In this document: one piece after another, positions 49,845-59,213 of the stretch | How positions within the stretch are numbered: the first letter of the stretch is position 1 | Layout: each line of letters opens with the position of its first letter | Origin: Achromobacter xylosoxidans | Lineage (GTDB): Bacteria > Pseudomonadota > Gammaproteobacteria > Burkholderiales > Burkholderiaceae_B | Length of the DNA stretch: 64,000 nt | Direction of reading: 5' to 3' | Assembly: GCF_014490035.1 (NCBI RefSeq) | Contig: NZ_CP061008.1 | Location: forward strand, 4,836,001-4,900,000 | Made by a program: the position numbers and the translations under genes | Notes under the pieces: generated by a model | Told to the model about the DNA's origin: nothing | Databases searched by the model: none | What the model saw: the letters and a program-made list of their open reading frames with translations, nothing else

Positions 49845-49922
49845 ACCCGATCTTCCATGCAAGCCATTCCGATGAAGAAAACCAAAAGGGCCATTCACTT
49901 GCGTGAATGGCCCTGAATTCTT

Positions 49923-49998
49923 TGGCTCCCCGAGCTGGGCTCGAACCAGCGACCTGCGGATTAACAGTCCGTCGCTCTACCGACTGAGCTATCGGGGA
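49923..49998 (-). tRNA. tRNA-Asn (GTT)
   Basis: A 76-base cloverleaf on the minus strand, starting TCCCCGATAGCTCAGTCGGT, anticodon GTT in loop CTGTTAA, T arm GCTGG TTCGAGC CCAGC, and encoded CCA. Confidence 0.96.
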
Positions 49999-50212
49999 AC
50001 TGCTAAGAAACGAGATTATGAACTAAAAATTCGAACTGTGCAAATCGCTGATTTTTTCGCCTGTTTGGCCTGCTTGGTTTCCCATCGCAAAAAAACTCTG
50101 ATATGATCTCGGTCTTTCCAGATCGGACCCCATAAACAGGGTGACGGACCGGAAAAAAACAAAGATGTTTTGCTTGCGGTTCTTACAAGAGAAAAGCGGA
50201 GCAAATGGTCTT

Positions 50213-50288
50213 GCCGGCATAGCTCAGTTGGTAGAGCAGCGCATTCGTAATGCGAAGGTCGTAGGTTCGACTCCTATTGCCGGCACCA
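50213..50288 (+). tRNA. tRNA-Thr (CGT)
   Basis: A 76-base cloverleaf starting GCCGGCATAGCTCAGTTGGT, anticodon CGT in loop TTCGTAA, T arm GTAGG TTCGACT CCTAT, and encoded CCA. The anticodon arm is identical to that of the E. coli CGT threonine tRNA as I recall it. A short AGCAGCCC...GGGCTGCTTTTTTC hairpin at 50297-50324 is its terminator. Confidence 0.95.
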
Positions 50289-50296
50289 GATTCCAA

Positions 50297-50325
50297 AAAG
50301 CAGCCCTCTCGGGCTGCTTTTTTCA
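50297..50325 (+). terminator. Terminator after tRNA-Thr
   Basis: AAAGCAGCCC, loop TCTC, GGGCTGCTTTTTTC. It lies ten bases after the tRNA. Confidence 0.85.
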
Positions 50326-50426
50326 TTTCCGCGCCGGTTCGCGCACCACCCTTCCCCCGCTCCGCCCGGGAACTCCCGCCCGCCGCCATGCGTCCAACCT
50401 GCTGGACCATCCTGGCGGACATCACC

Positions 50427-51086
50427 ATGCGCATCCTTCTAGTCGAAGACGACCTCATGATAGGCGAGAGCGTGCTGGACTGCCTGCGCGCCGAGCACTA
50501 CGCCGTAGACTGGGTCAAGGACGGCAATGCCGCGGAACTCGCGCTGCGCACCGATACCTACGACCTCATACTCCTGGACCTGGGCCTGCCCAAGCGCGAC
50601 GGCCTGTCGCTGCTGCGCGATCTGCGCACGCGCAAGGACCGCACGCCGGTGCTGATCGCCACCGCCCGCGACGCGGTGAGCGACCGGATCGCGGGACTGG
50701 ACGCCGGCGCCGACGACTACGTGGTCAAACCCTACGACGTGGATGAACTGCTGGCCCGCATGCGCGCCCTGATCCGCCGCAGCGCGGGCCGCGCGGAACC
50801 GGTGTTCGAGCACGAGGGCATCACCATCGACCCCCAGTCGCACGCCGCCATGGTGGACGGCGCTCCGGTCACGCTGACCGCGCGCGAATGGGCGGTGCTG
50901 GAACCGCTGATCGCGCGCCCGGGCATGATTTTTTCGCGCGCCCAGCTGGAAGAAAAGCTGTATAGCTGGAAAGACGGCATCAGCAGCAACGCGGTTGAGG
51001 TTTATATTCATGGCCTGCGCAAGAAGCTGGGTCAGAACCTGATCCAGAACGTCAGAGGCGTCGGCTATGTCATCCCCAAAACATGA
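50427..51086 (+). CDS. Two-component response regulator, OmpR/QseB type
   Basis: A 219-residue DNA-binding response regulator. The receiver has acidic D8-D9, phospho-acceptor D51 (LILLDLGLPKRDG) and K101 (VVKPYD); the C-terminal winged helix reads TLTAREWAVLEPLIARPGMIFSRAQLEEKLYSWK and ends RGVGYVIPKT. The SNAVEVYIHGLRKKLG segment is typical of QseB/TctD-like regulators. Start ATG 50427 (MRILLVEDD) is preferred over the longer frame, which begins inside the tRNA. Its stop overlaps the kinase ATG as ATGA. Confidence 0.94.
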   Translation: MRILLVEDDLMIGESVLDCLRAEHYAVDWVKDGNAAELALRTDTYDLILLDLGLPKRDGLSLLRDLRTRKDRTPVLIATARDAVSDRIAGLDAGADDYVVKPYDVDELLARMRALIRRSAGRAEPVFEHEGITIDPQSHAAMVDGAPVTLTAREWAVLEPLIARPGMIFSRAQLEEKLYSWKDGISSNAVEVYIHGLRKKLGQNLIQNVRGVGYVIPKT

Positions 51087-52411
51087 GCATTCCGCTTAGC
51101 TACTCACTGAGAGCCAGGCTGCTTTTCTTCCTGTTGGCCGCCATCATGGTCGGCGCGCTGGTGCAAGGCGTCATCGCCTACCGCAGCACCCTGGCGCAGG
51201 CCGACGATATCTTCGACTCGCTGCTGCAGCGCACCGCCCTGTCGCTGGGCACGGGCGACGGACTGCTCAGCACAGGCCCGGCGCACGCGCGCGGCGCGGG
51301 ATCGCCCGTGGCGGACGACCTGATCATCCAGATCTGGACACCCGACGGCGTGCGCGTCTTCAATTCCCGATCCCGCCGGCCGTTGCCGGACCAGATCATC
51401 CTCGGCTTCTCCGACGCGAAGATGGAGGGCAGCACCTATCGCGTGTATTCGCTGGCCACGCCCTTCCAGGTCATCCAGGTGGCGCAGGACATGGCCGTGC
51501 GCACCAGCATGGCGCGCGCGCTGGCGCTGCGCACCATCGCCCCCATCGCCGCAGCAGCCCCCTTGCTCATGCTGATCGTCTGGTGCGTGGTCAGTTGGTC
51601 GCTACGGCCGGTAAAGCGCGCGCGCTCCCAGGTTGCGGCGCGCCAGCCCGAAGACCTGTCGCCCGTCAGCGTGGAGGGCCTGCCCGATGAGATCCGGCCG
51701 CTGGTGCTGGAACTGAACCTGCTGCTGGAGCGCATGCGCGGCGCCTTCGCGCAGCAGAAACAGTTCGTCGGCGATGCGGCGCACGAACTGCGTTCGCCCC
51801 TGACGGCGCTGCGCCTGCAGTTGCAGGCCCTGCAACGCGCGGGCGATGCGGATGCGCGCCGGCTTGCCGAACAACGGCTGGCCGCCGGCATCGACCGCGC
51901 CACGCGCCTGGTGGAGCAACTGCTCTCCCTGGCGCGCCACGAAAGCGCGGCGGGACAGGCGCCCGCCGAAGCCGTGGACCTGGCCGACGTGCTGCGCCAG
52001 GCGCTCTCTGAAATGCTGCCCCAGGCCAACGCCAAGTCACTCGGCATCGATCTGGACGGCGCGCCGCAAGCCTGGGTGCAGGGACACCGCGACGCACTGA
52101 CGCTGCTGGTCCGCAATCTGCTCGACAACGCGATCAAATACACGCCCGCCGGCAAGCGCATCCACCTCCATCTGGAACAGACTTCCGCTGAAGCCGCCCT
52201 GCTGATCGACGACGAAGGCCCGGGTATCGCCCCTGAAGAACGCGAGCGCGTGTTCGACCGCTTTTACCGCGTCGAAGGCAATGCGCAGCACGGTAGCGGC
52301 CTGGGGCTGGCGATCGCGCGCAGCATCGCCGACCAGCACGGCGCCACCATAGAACTGCAGGACACGCCGGCTGGCTCAGGCCTGCGCGTGAAGGTGGTTT
52401 TTCCGACTTAA
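51083..52411 (+). CDS. Sensor histidine kinase, QseC type
   Basis: A 442-residue membrane kinase. Two helices (about 10-33 and 150-173) enclose a periplasmic 2CSK-like sensor of about 120 residues. The phospho-acceptor is H234 in DAAHELRSPLTALRL; the ATPase boxes are NLLDNAIKYTP, DDEGPGIAPEERERVFDRFYR and GSGLGLAIARSIADQHGA. There is no clear HAMP consensus, but a linker follows helix 2. It partners the overlapping response regulator. The next gene, a DegP-like protease 64 bases on, is a plausible target, suggesting envelope-stress sensing (inference). Confidence 0.93.
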   Translation: MSIPLSYSLRARLLFFLLAAIMVGALVQGVIAYRSTLAQADDIFDSLLQRTALSLGTGDGLLSTGPAHARGAGSPVADDLIIQIWTPDGVRVFNSRSRRPLPDQIILGFSDAKMEGSTYRVYSLATPFQVIQVAQDMAVRTSMARALALRTIAPIAAAAPLLMLIVWCVVSWSLRPVKRARSQVAARQPEDLSPVSVEGLPDEIRPLVLELNLLLERMRGAFAQQKQFVGDAAHELRSPLTALRLQLQALQRAGDADARRLAEQRLAAGIDRATRLVEQLLSLARHESAAGQAPAEAVDLADVLRQALSEMLPQANAKSLGIDLDGAPQAWVQGHRDALTLLVRNLLDNAIKYTPAGKRIHLHLEQTSAEAALLIDDEGPGIAPEERERVFDRFYRVEGNAQHGSGLGLAIARSIADQHGATIELQDTPAGSGLRVKVVFPT

Positions 52412-52475
52412 GGCTCGCCTAAGTGTCAGGCCCGAAGATAGCGCCATGTCCTTCAACATGAACGCAGGAGCCGAC

Positions 52476-53918
52476 ATGAAGACCACCCAAATGAAACCCT
52501 CGCGCCTGGTGCTGGCGCTGCTGGCTGCCGGCGCCATAGGCGGCGCGGGCGCAACCGCCTTCACCGGCGGCGTTTCGATGGCGGCCAACGCGCCGGCCAT
52601 CACCTCCTCCATCCAAACGCCGGGCACGTCCAGCCCGCCGAATTTCGCGCAGATCACGCGCGACTTCGGCCCGGCCGTGGTGAACATCAGCGTCAGCGGC
52701 ACGCGCAAGGTGTCGGCCGACGAAGGCGATCCCTTCGCCCAGTTCTTCGGCCAGATTCCCGGCGCGCGCGGCCAGCGGCCTGCGCGTGAAGTACCCATGC
52801 GCGGCGAAGGCTCCGGCTTCATCGTCAGCGCCGACGGCATCATCCTGACCAATGCGCACGTGGTCCAGGACGCCAAGGAAGTCACCGTCAAGCTGACCGA
52901 CCGCCGCGAATACAAGGCCAAGGTGCTGGGCTCGGATCCCCAGACCGACGTGGCCGTCCTCAAGATCGACGCCAAGAACCTGCCGGTGGTGAAGGTGGGC
53001 GACGTCAACCAGCTGCAGGTGGGCGAATGGGTGCTGGCCATCGGCTCGCCCTACGGCCTGGAAAACACGGCCACTGCCGGCATCGTCAGCGCCAAGGGCC
53101 GCTCGCTGCCCGACGACACCTCGGTGCCTTTCATCCAGACGGACGTGGCGGTCAACCCCGGCAACTCGGGCGGCCCGCTGTTCAACGACCGCGGCGAAGT
53201 CGTGGGCATCAATTCGCAGATCTACAGCCGCACCGGCGGATTCCAGGGCCTGTCGTTCTCGATCCCGATCGATGTGGCCTACAAGATCAAGGACCAGATC
53301 CTGGAACACGGCAAGGTGCAGCACGCCAGGCTGGGCGTGACGGTGCAGGAAGTGAACCAGGACCTGGCCAACTCCTTCAAGCTGGATACGCCCTCGGGCG
53401 CGCTGGTTTCCAGCGTGGAGAAAGGCAGCGCAGCCGACAAGGCCGGCCTGCAGCCCGGCGACGTGGTGCGCAAGATCGACGGCAAGACCATCGTGTCCTC
53501 GGGCGACCTGGCCTCCACCATCACGCTGGCCACGCCGGGCGAGAAGATCAAGCTGGACGTCTGGCGCAACGGCTCGCAGAAGGAGCTGGTCGCCACCCTG
53601 GGCGGCGTGCCCAAGGACAAGACGCAGGCCTCGGCGGGCGACCAGGAGGTGCAGCGCGGTCAGCTCGGCCTGGCGCTGCGGCCGTTGAGTCCGCAGGAGC
53701 AGCAGGCGGCGGGCACCGAGGGCTTGCTGATCGAACGCTCGATCGGACCGGCCGCCAAGGCCGGGATCGAACCGGGAGACGTGCTGCTGTCGCTGAACGG
53801 CGTGCCGGTGCACAACGTCGCGCAGGTGAAGGACGCGCTGTCCAAGGCGGGCAAGACGGTCGCCCTGCTGGTGCAGCGCGGCGAAGACAAGATCTTCGTG
53901 CCGGTGCAGATCGGCTGA
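52476..53918 (+). CDS. Periplasmic serine endoprotease, DegP/MucD type
   Basis: A 480-residue HtrA protease. An N-terminal export segment (SRLVLALLAAGAIGGAGATAFTGG) precedes the trypsin domain with triad H128 (LTNAHVV), D158 (TDVAVLKID) and S231 (GNSGGPLFN). PDZ1 spans about 285-375 (HARLGVTVQEVNQDLA) and PDZ2 about 395-480. The first hydrophobic stretch lacks a clean cleavage site, so it could be a membrane anchor. AGGAG lies five bases before ATG 52476; two earlier in-frame ATGs have no site. It likely degrades misfolded periplasmic proteins. Confidence 0.92.
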   Translation: MKTTQMKPSRLVLALLAAGAIGGAGATAFTGGVSMAANAPAITSSIQTPGTSSPPNFAQITRDFGPAVVNISVSGTRKVSADEGDPFAQFFGQIPGARGQRPAREVPMRGEGSGFIVSADGIILTNAHVVQDAKEVTVKLTDRREYKAKVLGSDPQTDVAVLKIDAKNLPVVKVGDVNQLQVGEWVLAIGSPYGLENTATAGIVSAKGRSLPDDTSVPFIQTDVAVNPGNSGGPLFNDRGEVVGINSQIYSRTGGFQGLSFSIPIDVAYKIKDQILEHGKVQHARLGVTVQEVNQDLANSFKLDTPSGALVSSVEKGSAADKAGLQPGDVVRKIDGKTIVSSGDLASTITLATPGEKIKLDVWRNGSQKELVATLGGVPKDKTQASAGDQEVQRGQLGLALRPLSPQEQQAAGTEGLLIERSIGPAAKAGIEPGDVLLSLNGVPVHNVAQVKDALSKAGKTVALLVQRGEDKIFVPVQIG

Positions 53919-53941
53919 GCCGGTCCACACCCGGCTAGGCG

Positions 53942-54586
53942 CTACTCCGCGTCGGGCTGCTTGCCCGGCGCGGCCGCGTCGAATGCCGGCAACGCACGGC
54001 AGGCGGCATCGATGCGCACGACGTTGGGCATGGCCGACAGGTCGCAGTCGAAACGCTGGGCGTTCGCCACCTGAGGCACCAGGCACAGGTCGGCGATCGT
54101 GGGCGTATCGCCGTGGCAGAAGAGGCCGGTGGCGGAAGAGCCCGCCAGTTGCGCCTCCAGGGCTTCCAGGCCCTGATGCACCCAGTGCTTGTACCAGGCG
54201 GTCTTGGCCGCCTCGTCCACGCCCAGGGTGTGCTTCAGGTACTTCAGCACGCGCAGGTTGTTCAAGGGATGCGTGTCGCAGGCAATGCCCAGCGCCAGGT
54301 CGCGCACCCGCGCGCGGCCGACCGCGTCCGCCGGCAGCAACGGCACTTCGGGATGCGTTTCTTCCAGGTATTCGATGATGGCCAGCGACTGGCCGATGAC
54401 GGCGTCGCCATCGACCAGCGTGGGCACCAGCGCGGTCGGATTCACCTTGCGGTAATCCGCCGACAGTTGCTGGCCGCCGTCCTTCAGCAGATGCACGGGC
54501 AGGTATTCGTAGGGCAAGCCCTTCAGGTTCAGGGCGATGCGCACGCGGTACGCGGCCGAGCTGCGAAAGTAGCTGTACAACTGCAT
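53942..54586 (-). CDS. maiA: Maleylacetoacetate isomerase (zeta-class GST)
   Basis: A 214-residue glutathione transferase of the zeta class that isomerises maleylacetoacetate to fumarylacetoacetate in tyrosine/homogentisate degradation. The active-site motif is SYFRSSAAYRVRIALNLKGL (SS-x-x-x-R-V-R), with VNPTALVPTLVDGD, QSLAIIEYLEETHP and GDTPTIADLCLVPQ further on. The second Ser/Cys position reads SSAAYRV rather than the common SSCSYRV. ATG 54586 has AGGAG five bases upstream. hmgA and fahA are not in the window, so related maleylpyruvate isomerases remain possible. Confidence 0.87.
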   Translation of the reverse strand: MQLYSYFRSSAAYRVRIALNLKGLPYEYLPVHLLKDGGQQLSADYRKVNPTALVPTLVDGDAVIGQSLAIIEYLEETHPEVPLLPADAVGRARVRDLALGIACDTHPLNNLRVLKYLKHTLGVDEAAKTAWYKHWVHQGLEALEAQLAGSSATGLFCHGDTPTIADLCLVPQVANAQRFDCDLSAMPNVVRIDAACRALPAFDAAAPGKQPDAE

Positions 54587-54641
54587 GAAGTCTCCTTGAT
54601 TTTCTGTTGCGGCGCCGCGCATGCGCGCGGCGTCCGTCTGC

Positions 54642-55619
54642 TTATTCCAGCGATTCCGTCTGCGCCGACTTGCGGGACAGCCCCTTGGGCAGCGGGAACG
54701 CCACATTCTCTTCCAGGCCGGGCATGGTGCGTACCGAGACCGCGCCCAATTCCTTGACGCGGTCGATCACCTGCTGCACCAGGATCTCGGGCGCGGACGC
54801 GCCCGCGGTGACGCCGATGCGCTTGCGGCCCACCAGCCAGGCAGGGTCGATCGATTGTGCGCCGTCGATCAGATAGGAAGCGACGCCCTTGCGTTCGGCC
54901 ACTTCGCGCAGCCGGTTGGAGTTGGAACTGTTGGGACTGCCCACCACCAGCACCAGGTCGCAATCCGGCGCCATCACCTTGACCGCGTCCTGGCGGTTCT
55001 GGGTGGCGTAGCAGATATCGCTTTTCTTGGGCTCGACGATATTGGGGAAGCGCTCTTTCAACGCCCGCGACACGGCCGCCGCGTCGTCCACCGACAAGGT
55101 GGTCTGCGTGACGTAGGCCAGGTTCTCGGGATCGGTCACTTGCAGGCCGGCGACGTCCTCGACGGTCTCGACCAGGTACATGCCGCCCTGGGCCTGGCCC
55201 AGCGTGCCTTCGACCTCGGGATGGCCCTTGTGGCCGATCATGATGATCTCGCGGCCGGCGGCGCGCATGCGGGCCACCTCGATGTGGACCTTGGTGACCA
55301 GCGGGCAGGTGGCGTCGAACACGCGCAGCCCGCGGGCTTCGGCTTCGGCCCGCACCGCCTTGGACACGCCGTGCGCCGAAAACACCACGATGGCGCCGGC
55401 AGGCGCGTCGTCCAGCTCGTCGATGAAGATGGCGCCCTTGGCGCGCAGGTCTTCCACCACGTAGCGGTTATGGACGATTTCGTGGCGCACATAGATGGGC
55501 GCGCCGTGCAGTTCAAGCGCGCGCTCGACGATGTCGATGGCGCGATCCACGCCGGCACAGAAGCCGCGCGGCTGCGCCAGCAGGACTTCGGCGTCGGCGG
55601 CGGTGACAACCTGGCTCAT
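54642..55619 (-). CDS. ispH: 4-hydroxy-3-methylbut-2-enyl diphosphate reductase
   Basis: A 325-residue iron-sulfur enzyme making IPP and DMAPP in the last step of the MEP isoprenoid pathway. The three cluster cysteines are in [12 protein letters not shown] (C21), [11 protein letters not shown] and [11 protein letters not shown]; the substrate pocket has EVEGTLGQ and [15 protein letters not shown]. Its ATG overlaps the fkpB stop as TGATG. The gene order fkpB-ispH is the same as in E. coli, supporting both calls. Confidence 0.96.
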   Translation of the reverse strand: MSQVVTAADAEVLLAQPRGFCAGVDRAIDIVERALELHGAPIYVRHEIVHNRYVVEDLRAKGAIFIDELDDAPAGAIVVFSAHGVSKAVRAEAEARGLRVFDATCPLVTKVHIEVARMRAAGREIIMIGHKGHPEVEGTLGQAQGGMYLVETVEDVAGLQVTDPENLAYVTQTTLSVDDAAAVSRALKERFPNIVEPKKSDICYATQNRQDAVKVMAPDCDLVLVVGSPNSSNSNRLREVAERKGVASYLIDGAQSIDPAWLVGRKRIGVTAGASAPEILVQQVIDRVKELGAVSVRTMPGLEENVAFPLPKGLSRKSAQTESLE

Positions 55620-56074
55620 CAGAGGACTCCCAAGAGCGCCACGTCGACCCGCAAGCTGATGCCCGCGAGCGGGTGGTTGAAATCGAACAGGGCCGATTCG
55701 TCGTTGATTTCCTTCAGGACGCCCGAATAGCGGCCGCCATTGGGCGCGGTGAATTCCACCAGGTCGCCCGGCTCGAAGGCGGCGTCGGCGCCAGCATGCT
55801 CGGCCAGCATGGCGCGCGTGACGCGCTGGATCAGTTCGGGGTTGCGTTCGCCGTAGGCATTGGCGGGTTCCACCGTGACGCTGAAGCGCTCGCCTTCAGC
55901 GCGGCCGACCAGCGCGGCTTCCAGCCCGGGCGCCCATTGGCCGCTACCCATCTGCAGCGTGCCGGGACGGCCGTCGAAGGTATCGGCGAACACGGAATCC
56001 TTGCCCGGTCCCGAGGCCAGCGTGATGCGGTAGTGCAGCGTCAGGTAGGAATCCGGACGGACCAAAACGTTCAC
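55619..56074 (-). CDS. fkpB: FKBP-type peptidyl-prolyl isomerase (SlpA-like)
   Basis: A 151-residue SlpA-type FKBP, a cytoplasmic prolyl isomerase with an inserted chaperone flap. It shows [15 protein letters not shown], the FKBP core [34 protein letters not shown], and the flap [16 protein letters not shown]. The frame is open to a TTG at 56116, but GTG 56074 ([15 protein letters not shown]) gives the expected N-terminus. The Shine-Dalgarno is weak. Upstream of and overlapping ispH; divergent from radC. Confidence 0.88.
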   Translation of the reverse strand: MNVLVRPDSYLTLHYRITLASGPGKDSVFADTFDGRPGTLQMGSGQWAPGLEAALVGRAEGERFSVTVEPANAYGERNPELIQRVTRAMLAEHAGADAAFEPGDLVEFTAPNGGRYSGVLKEINDESALFDFNHPLAGISLRVDVALLGVL

Positions 56075-56145
56075 TTCATTAGAGGCGATGCTCAAGATCT
56101 GCCACCGTATATGCAATTGAATAAACCTTGATTTTAGAGCCTCTT

Positions 56146-56823
56146 ATGAAATTGTCCGACCGGCTGCCCAAACACGAGCGTCCCAGGGAGCGACTGCTGC
56201 GCCACGGCGCCGCCGCGCTCCAGAACTCGGAACTGCTGGCCATCGCCCTGCGCACCGGCGTTCCCGGCCTGGACGTGGTGGAATTGGGCAACCGGCTGCT
56301 GGCCAGATTCGGCGGCCTGCGGGGCCTCCTGGGCACGACGCCCGAGGAGCTGACCGCGGTTCCCGGCCTGGGAACCGCCAAGGCGTGCATGCTGGCCGCC
56401 CTGCTGGAACTGGCCCGCCGCGCCATCGAGGAAGACCTGGCCCGCAACAGCAACCTGGATCACCCGCTGCAGGTAAAACAATATTGCAAGATGGCGCTGG
56501 GGCACCGCCAGGTGGAACACTGCATTGCGCTCTACCTGGATAACCGCCTGCGCCTGATCGCCACGGGCGAACTGGCGCGCGGCACCCTGTCCCAGGCATC
56601 GGTCTATCCCCGCGAGGTCGTGCGCGAAGCCCTGCGCCACCACGCGGCGGCCCTGATCATCGCCCACAACCATCCGTCCGGCCTGGCCGAGCCCAGCGCC
56701 GCGGACCGCGGATTCACCCAGCACCTGAAGCAGGCGCTCGCCCTGGTGGACATCCGGCTGGTGGACCACCTGATCGTGGCCGCCGGCACCGTCGTGTCCA
56801 TGGCCGAACTCGGCGGCCTTTAG
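56146..56823 (+). CDS. radC: JAMM/MPN-domain protein RadC
   Basis: A 225-residue protein. An N-terminal helix-hairpin-helix region (TPEELTAVPGLGTAKACMLAALLE, about 65-88) precedes the metalloprotease-like MPN domain with H174, H176 (HNHPSG) and D187. Its role is unclear despite the name; an early link to DNA repair was not upheld in E. coli. Start ATG 56146 (MKLSDRLPKHERPRERLL) is the conserved form; the open frame to 56128 begins at a TTG. Divergent from fkpB; kynB follows 85 bases on. Confidence 0.93.
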   Translation: MKLSDRLPKHERPRERLLRHGAAALQNSELLAIALRTGVPGLDVVELGNRLLARFGGLRGLLGTTPEELTAVPGLGTAKACMLAALLELARRAIEEDLARNSNLDHPLQVKQYCKMALGHRQVEHCIALYLDNRLRLIATGELARGTLSQASVYPREVVREALRHHAAALIIAHNHPSGLAEPSAADRGFTQHLKQALALVDIRLVDHLIVAAGTVVSMAELGGL

Positions 56824-56908
56824 GGGCTGCGGCCGGCGCCCGAATTCGTTAGACTAGCGCCCGCAATTGTTTTAGGCTTAACGCATCTCTCGACCCACCC
56901 CGCCTGAC

Positions 56909-57535
56909 ATGAAACGCTTGTGGGACATCTCCCCGCCCGTCTCCACGGCGTCGCCAGTCTTTCCTGGCGACACGCCGTACCGCCAGCAATGGAAATGGTC
57001 GCTTGCGCCCGGCTGCCCGGTCAACGTCAGCGAAATCACCATGTCGCCGCACATCGGCGCGCATGCTGACGCGCCCCTGCATTACCAGAACGGCGCCGCC
57101 GCCATCGGCGCGGTGTCCCTCGAACCGTTCCTCGGGCCCTGCCGCGTCATCCACGCCGTCGACTGCGGCCCCCTCATCACGGTGGACCACCTGGCCCATG
57201 CGGCCTTGAACCTGCCGCCCCGCGTGCTGGTCCGCACCGCCAAGCACGCCGCGCAGGACTGGTGGACCGACGATTTCTCCGCCTACGCGCCCCAGACCAT
57301 CGAATGGCTGGCCGAACGCGGCGTCATGCTGATCGGCCTGGATACGGCCAGCATCGACCCCGCCTCCAGCAAGACCCTGGACAGCCACCACACGATCTTG
57401 CGGCACGACATGCGGGTACTGGAGAACCTGGTGCTCGACGATGTGCCGGAAGGCGATTACGAGTTGATCGCACTGCCGTTGGCGCTGGTCCAGGCCGATG
57501 CCAGCCCGGTTCGCGCCGTCTTGCGCGAACTGTAG
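56909..57535 (+). CDS. kynB: Kynurenine formamidase
   Basis: A 208-residue cyclase-family metal hydrolase that deformylates N-formylkynurenine to kynurenine and formate. The zinc motif is complete: H48, H52, D54, H58 in [12 protein letters not shown]. The opening [24 protein letters not shown] is the typical KynB start. It precedes kynA in the same direction, as in the tryptophan-degrading kyn operon of beta-proteobacteria. No ribosome site of note at ATG 56909. Confidence 0.94.
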   Translation: MKRLWDISPPVSTASPVFPGDTPYRQQWKWSLAPGCPVNVSEITMSPHIGAHADAPLHYQNGAAAIGAVSLEPFLGPCRVIHAVDCGPLITVDHLAHAALNLPPRVLVRTAKHAAQDWWTDDFSAYAPQTIEWLAERGVMLIGLDTASIDPASSKTLDSHHTILRHDMRVLENLVLDDVPEGDYELIALPLALVQADASPVRAVLREL

Positions 57536-57595
57536 GCTGGTCCGCTGGCCATGGCGGCCGATCCGAAGTCGGCCGCCGGTTCTGGAAGCACGACC

Positions 57596-57718
57596 ATGAA
57601 AGACCATTCCGATTTGCATGCGGCGCTTGCCTGCGTCCGCCCCCACGCGCCCTCGTGGCGCGCCCTGCCCGCCTCGGCCCGCCGCGCCGCCCCGCCCTGC
57701 AAGGGAGGTCGCGCATGA
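57596..57718 (+). CDS. Possible 40-residue ORF overlapping kynA
   Basis: A frame of 40 codons ([19 protein letters not shown]...) between kynB and kynA whose TGA overlaps the kynA start as ATGA, a coupling arrangement. There is a weak GGA 11 bases before the ATG. The translation is rich in Ala, Arg and Pro with no family match. It occupies the place where kynU sits in some kyn operons. It could be chance coding, a leader peptide or a remnant. Confidence 0.25.
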   Translation: MKDHSDLHAALACVRPHAPSWRALPASARRAAPPCKGGRA

Positions 57719-58563
57719 GCCACTCCGAACGCCCCGAGGACATCGTCCGCCAGGAAAAAGCGCAGCTGGATTTCACGCGCGACATGACCTACGGCGATTA
57801 CCTGCATCTGGACGAACTGCTGGGCGCGCAGCATCCGCTGTCGCCCGAGCACAACGAGATGCTTTTCATCATCCAGCATCAGACCAGCGAACTCTGGATG
57901 AAGCTGATGCTGCACGAACTGCGCGCCGCCATCGCCAACGTGGCCGCCGACCGGCTGCAGCCCGCCTTCAAGATGCTGGCCCGCGTCAGCAAGATCATGG
58001 AACAGCTGGTCCATGCCTGGGACGTGCTGGCGACCATGACGCCGCCCGAGTATTCGGCGCTGCGCCCCTATCTGGCGCGTTCCAGCGGATTCCAGAGCTA
58101 TCAGTACCGCCAGGTCGAATTCCTGCTGGGCAACAAGAACGCGGCCATGCTCAAGCCGCACGCACACCGCGAGGACCTGCTGGCCCAGGTGCGCAGCGCC
58201 TATGAAGCCCCGTCGCTGTACGACGAGGCGCTGCGGCTGCTGGCGCGCCACGGCCTGGACGTGCCGGCCGACCACCTCGAGCGCGACTGGACCCAGCCCT
58301 ACCAATCGTCGGCTGGCGTGGAAGCCGCCTGGCTGACGGTCTACCGCCAGCCCGACCGCTACTGGGACCTGTACCAGCTGGGAGAAAAGCTGACCGACCT
58401 GGAAGACGCGTTCCGCCTGTGGCGCTTCCGCCACGTCACCACGGTCGAACGGGTCATCGGCTTCAAGCGCGGCACCGGCGGCACGTCGGGGGTGGATTAC
58501 CTGAGGCGCATGCTGGAAGTGGTGCTGTTCCCCGAGATCTGGAAGCTGCGCACGGATCTCTAA
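57715..58563 (+). CDS. kynA: Tryptophan 2,3-dioxygenase
   Basis: A 282-residue heme enzyme that opens the indole ring of L-tryptophan to N-formylkynurenine. The axial heme ligand is H240 ([15 protein letters not shown]) and the active-site H55 lies in [14 protein letters not shown]. Both match the positions of the Xanthomonas enzyme, as I recall them. The start ATG 57715 follows GGGAGG at seven bases. With kynB it makes kynurenine; the kynureninase step to anthranilate is not encoded here. Confidence 0.95.
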   Translation: MSHSERPEDIVRQEKAQLDFTRDMTYGDYLHLDELLGAQHPLSPEHNEMLFIIQHQTSELWMKLMLHELRAAIANVAADRLQPAFKMLARVSKIMEQLVHAWDVLATMTPPEYSALRPYLARSSGFQSYQYRQVEFLLGNKNAAMLKPHAHREDLLAQVRSAYEAPSLYDEALRLLARHGLDVPADHLERDWTQPYQSSAGVEAAWLTVYRQPDRYWDLYQLGEKLTDLEDAFRLWRFRHVTTVERVIGFKRGTGGTSGVDYLRRMLEVVLFPEIWKLRTDL

Positions 58564-58630
58564 GCGCCGAAAAAATCCGTCCCCAATTCCTGGCAAGGAC
58601 CGCCCCGCTACGCGGCGAGTCCTTTCCTCT

Positions 58631-58660
58631 TGGCCTGGCCAAAATTCCCATGCTAGAATT
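58631..58660 (+). promoter_or_regulatory. Likely promoter of rpmE2
   Basis: TTGGCC (58631-58636), an 18-base spacer and TAGAAT (58655-58660). A leader of about 155 bases would precede the ATG at 58824; I see no clear riboswitch or terminator in it. Confidence 0.5.
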
Positions 58661-58823
58661 TGGGGTTACTTTTTGGATACGTGGCTGGAACAGTCGACGA
58701 GTATCCGGCCGCTGGGCAAACCCGATCCGCATGTCGACGGGTTCGCCAGGCTGGCGGGACACCGGACACCCGGCTGGCGACCCTAACAACTTGCAAGGCT
58801 CGACCGAGCCCTAGGAAAGCACC

Positions 58824-59090
58824 ATGAAAGAAGGCATTCACCCCGAATACCGCGAAGTCGTCTTCGCCGACCTGCAAACGGGCAACAAGTTCATCACCCG
58901 TTCGACCGTCCAAACGCGCGAAAGCATCGAACTGGATGGCAAGACGTACCCGCTCTTCAAGTGCGACGTGACCTCCGAATCGCATCCGTTCTACACGGGC
59001 GCCCAGACGCGCATCGTCGAAACCGGCCGCGTGGAAAAGTTCCGCGCCCGCTTCGCCCGCACCGCAGGCACGGTCAAGTCCGCTTCCTGA
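58824..59090 (+). CDS. rpmE2: Ribosomal protein L31, type B
   Basis: An 88-residue L31. It begins [20 protein letters not shown] and lacks the CxxC zinc ribbon of type A L31 (only one Cys, in [16 protein letters not shown]), so it is the zinc-independent type B form. The basic end ([19 protein letters not shown]) is normal. It may replace a zinc form when zinc is short, but no Zur-like site is obvious upstream. ATG 58824 follows AGGAAAGCACC. Confidence 0.95.
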   Translation: MKEGIHPEYREVVFADLQTGNKFITRSTVQTRESIELDGKTYPLFKCDVTSESHPFYTGAQTRIVETGRVEKFRARFARTAGTVKSAS

Positions 59091-59118
59091 TCTGTCGCTC
59101 CCCCGGGAGCCGCAGCGA

Positions 59119-59147
59119 AAAGGCAGCCTCCGGGCTGCTTTTTTTTC
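59119..59147 (+). terminator. Terminator after rpmE2
   Basis: GCAGCC (59123-59128), loop TCCG, GGCTGC (59133-59138), followed by eight T. Confidence 0.88.
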
Positions 59148-59213
59148 TCCCTGGCCGTCCGATTCTGACGCTGGGTACTAGCGCAACCAGACCACTCGGT
59201 TACATTAACGCCC

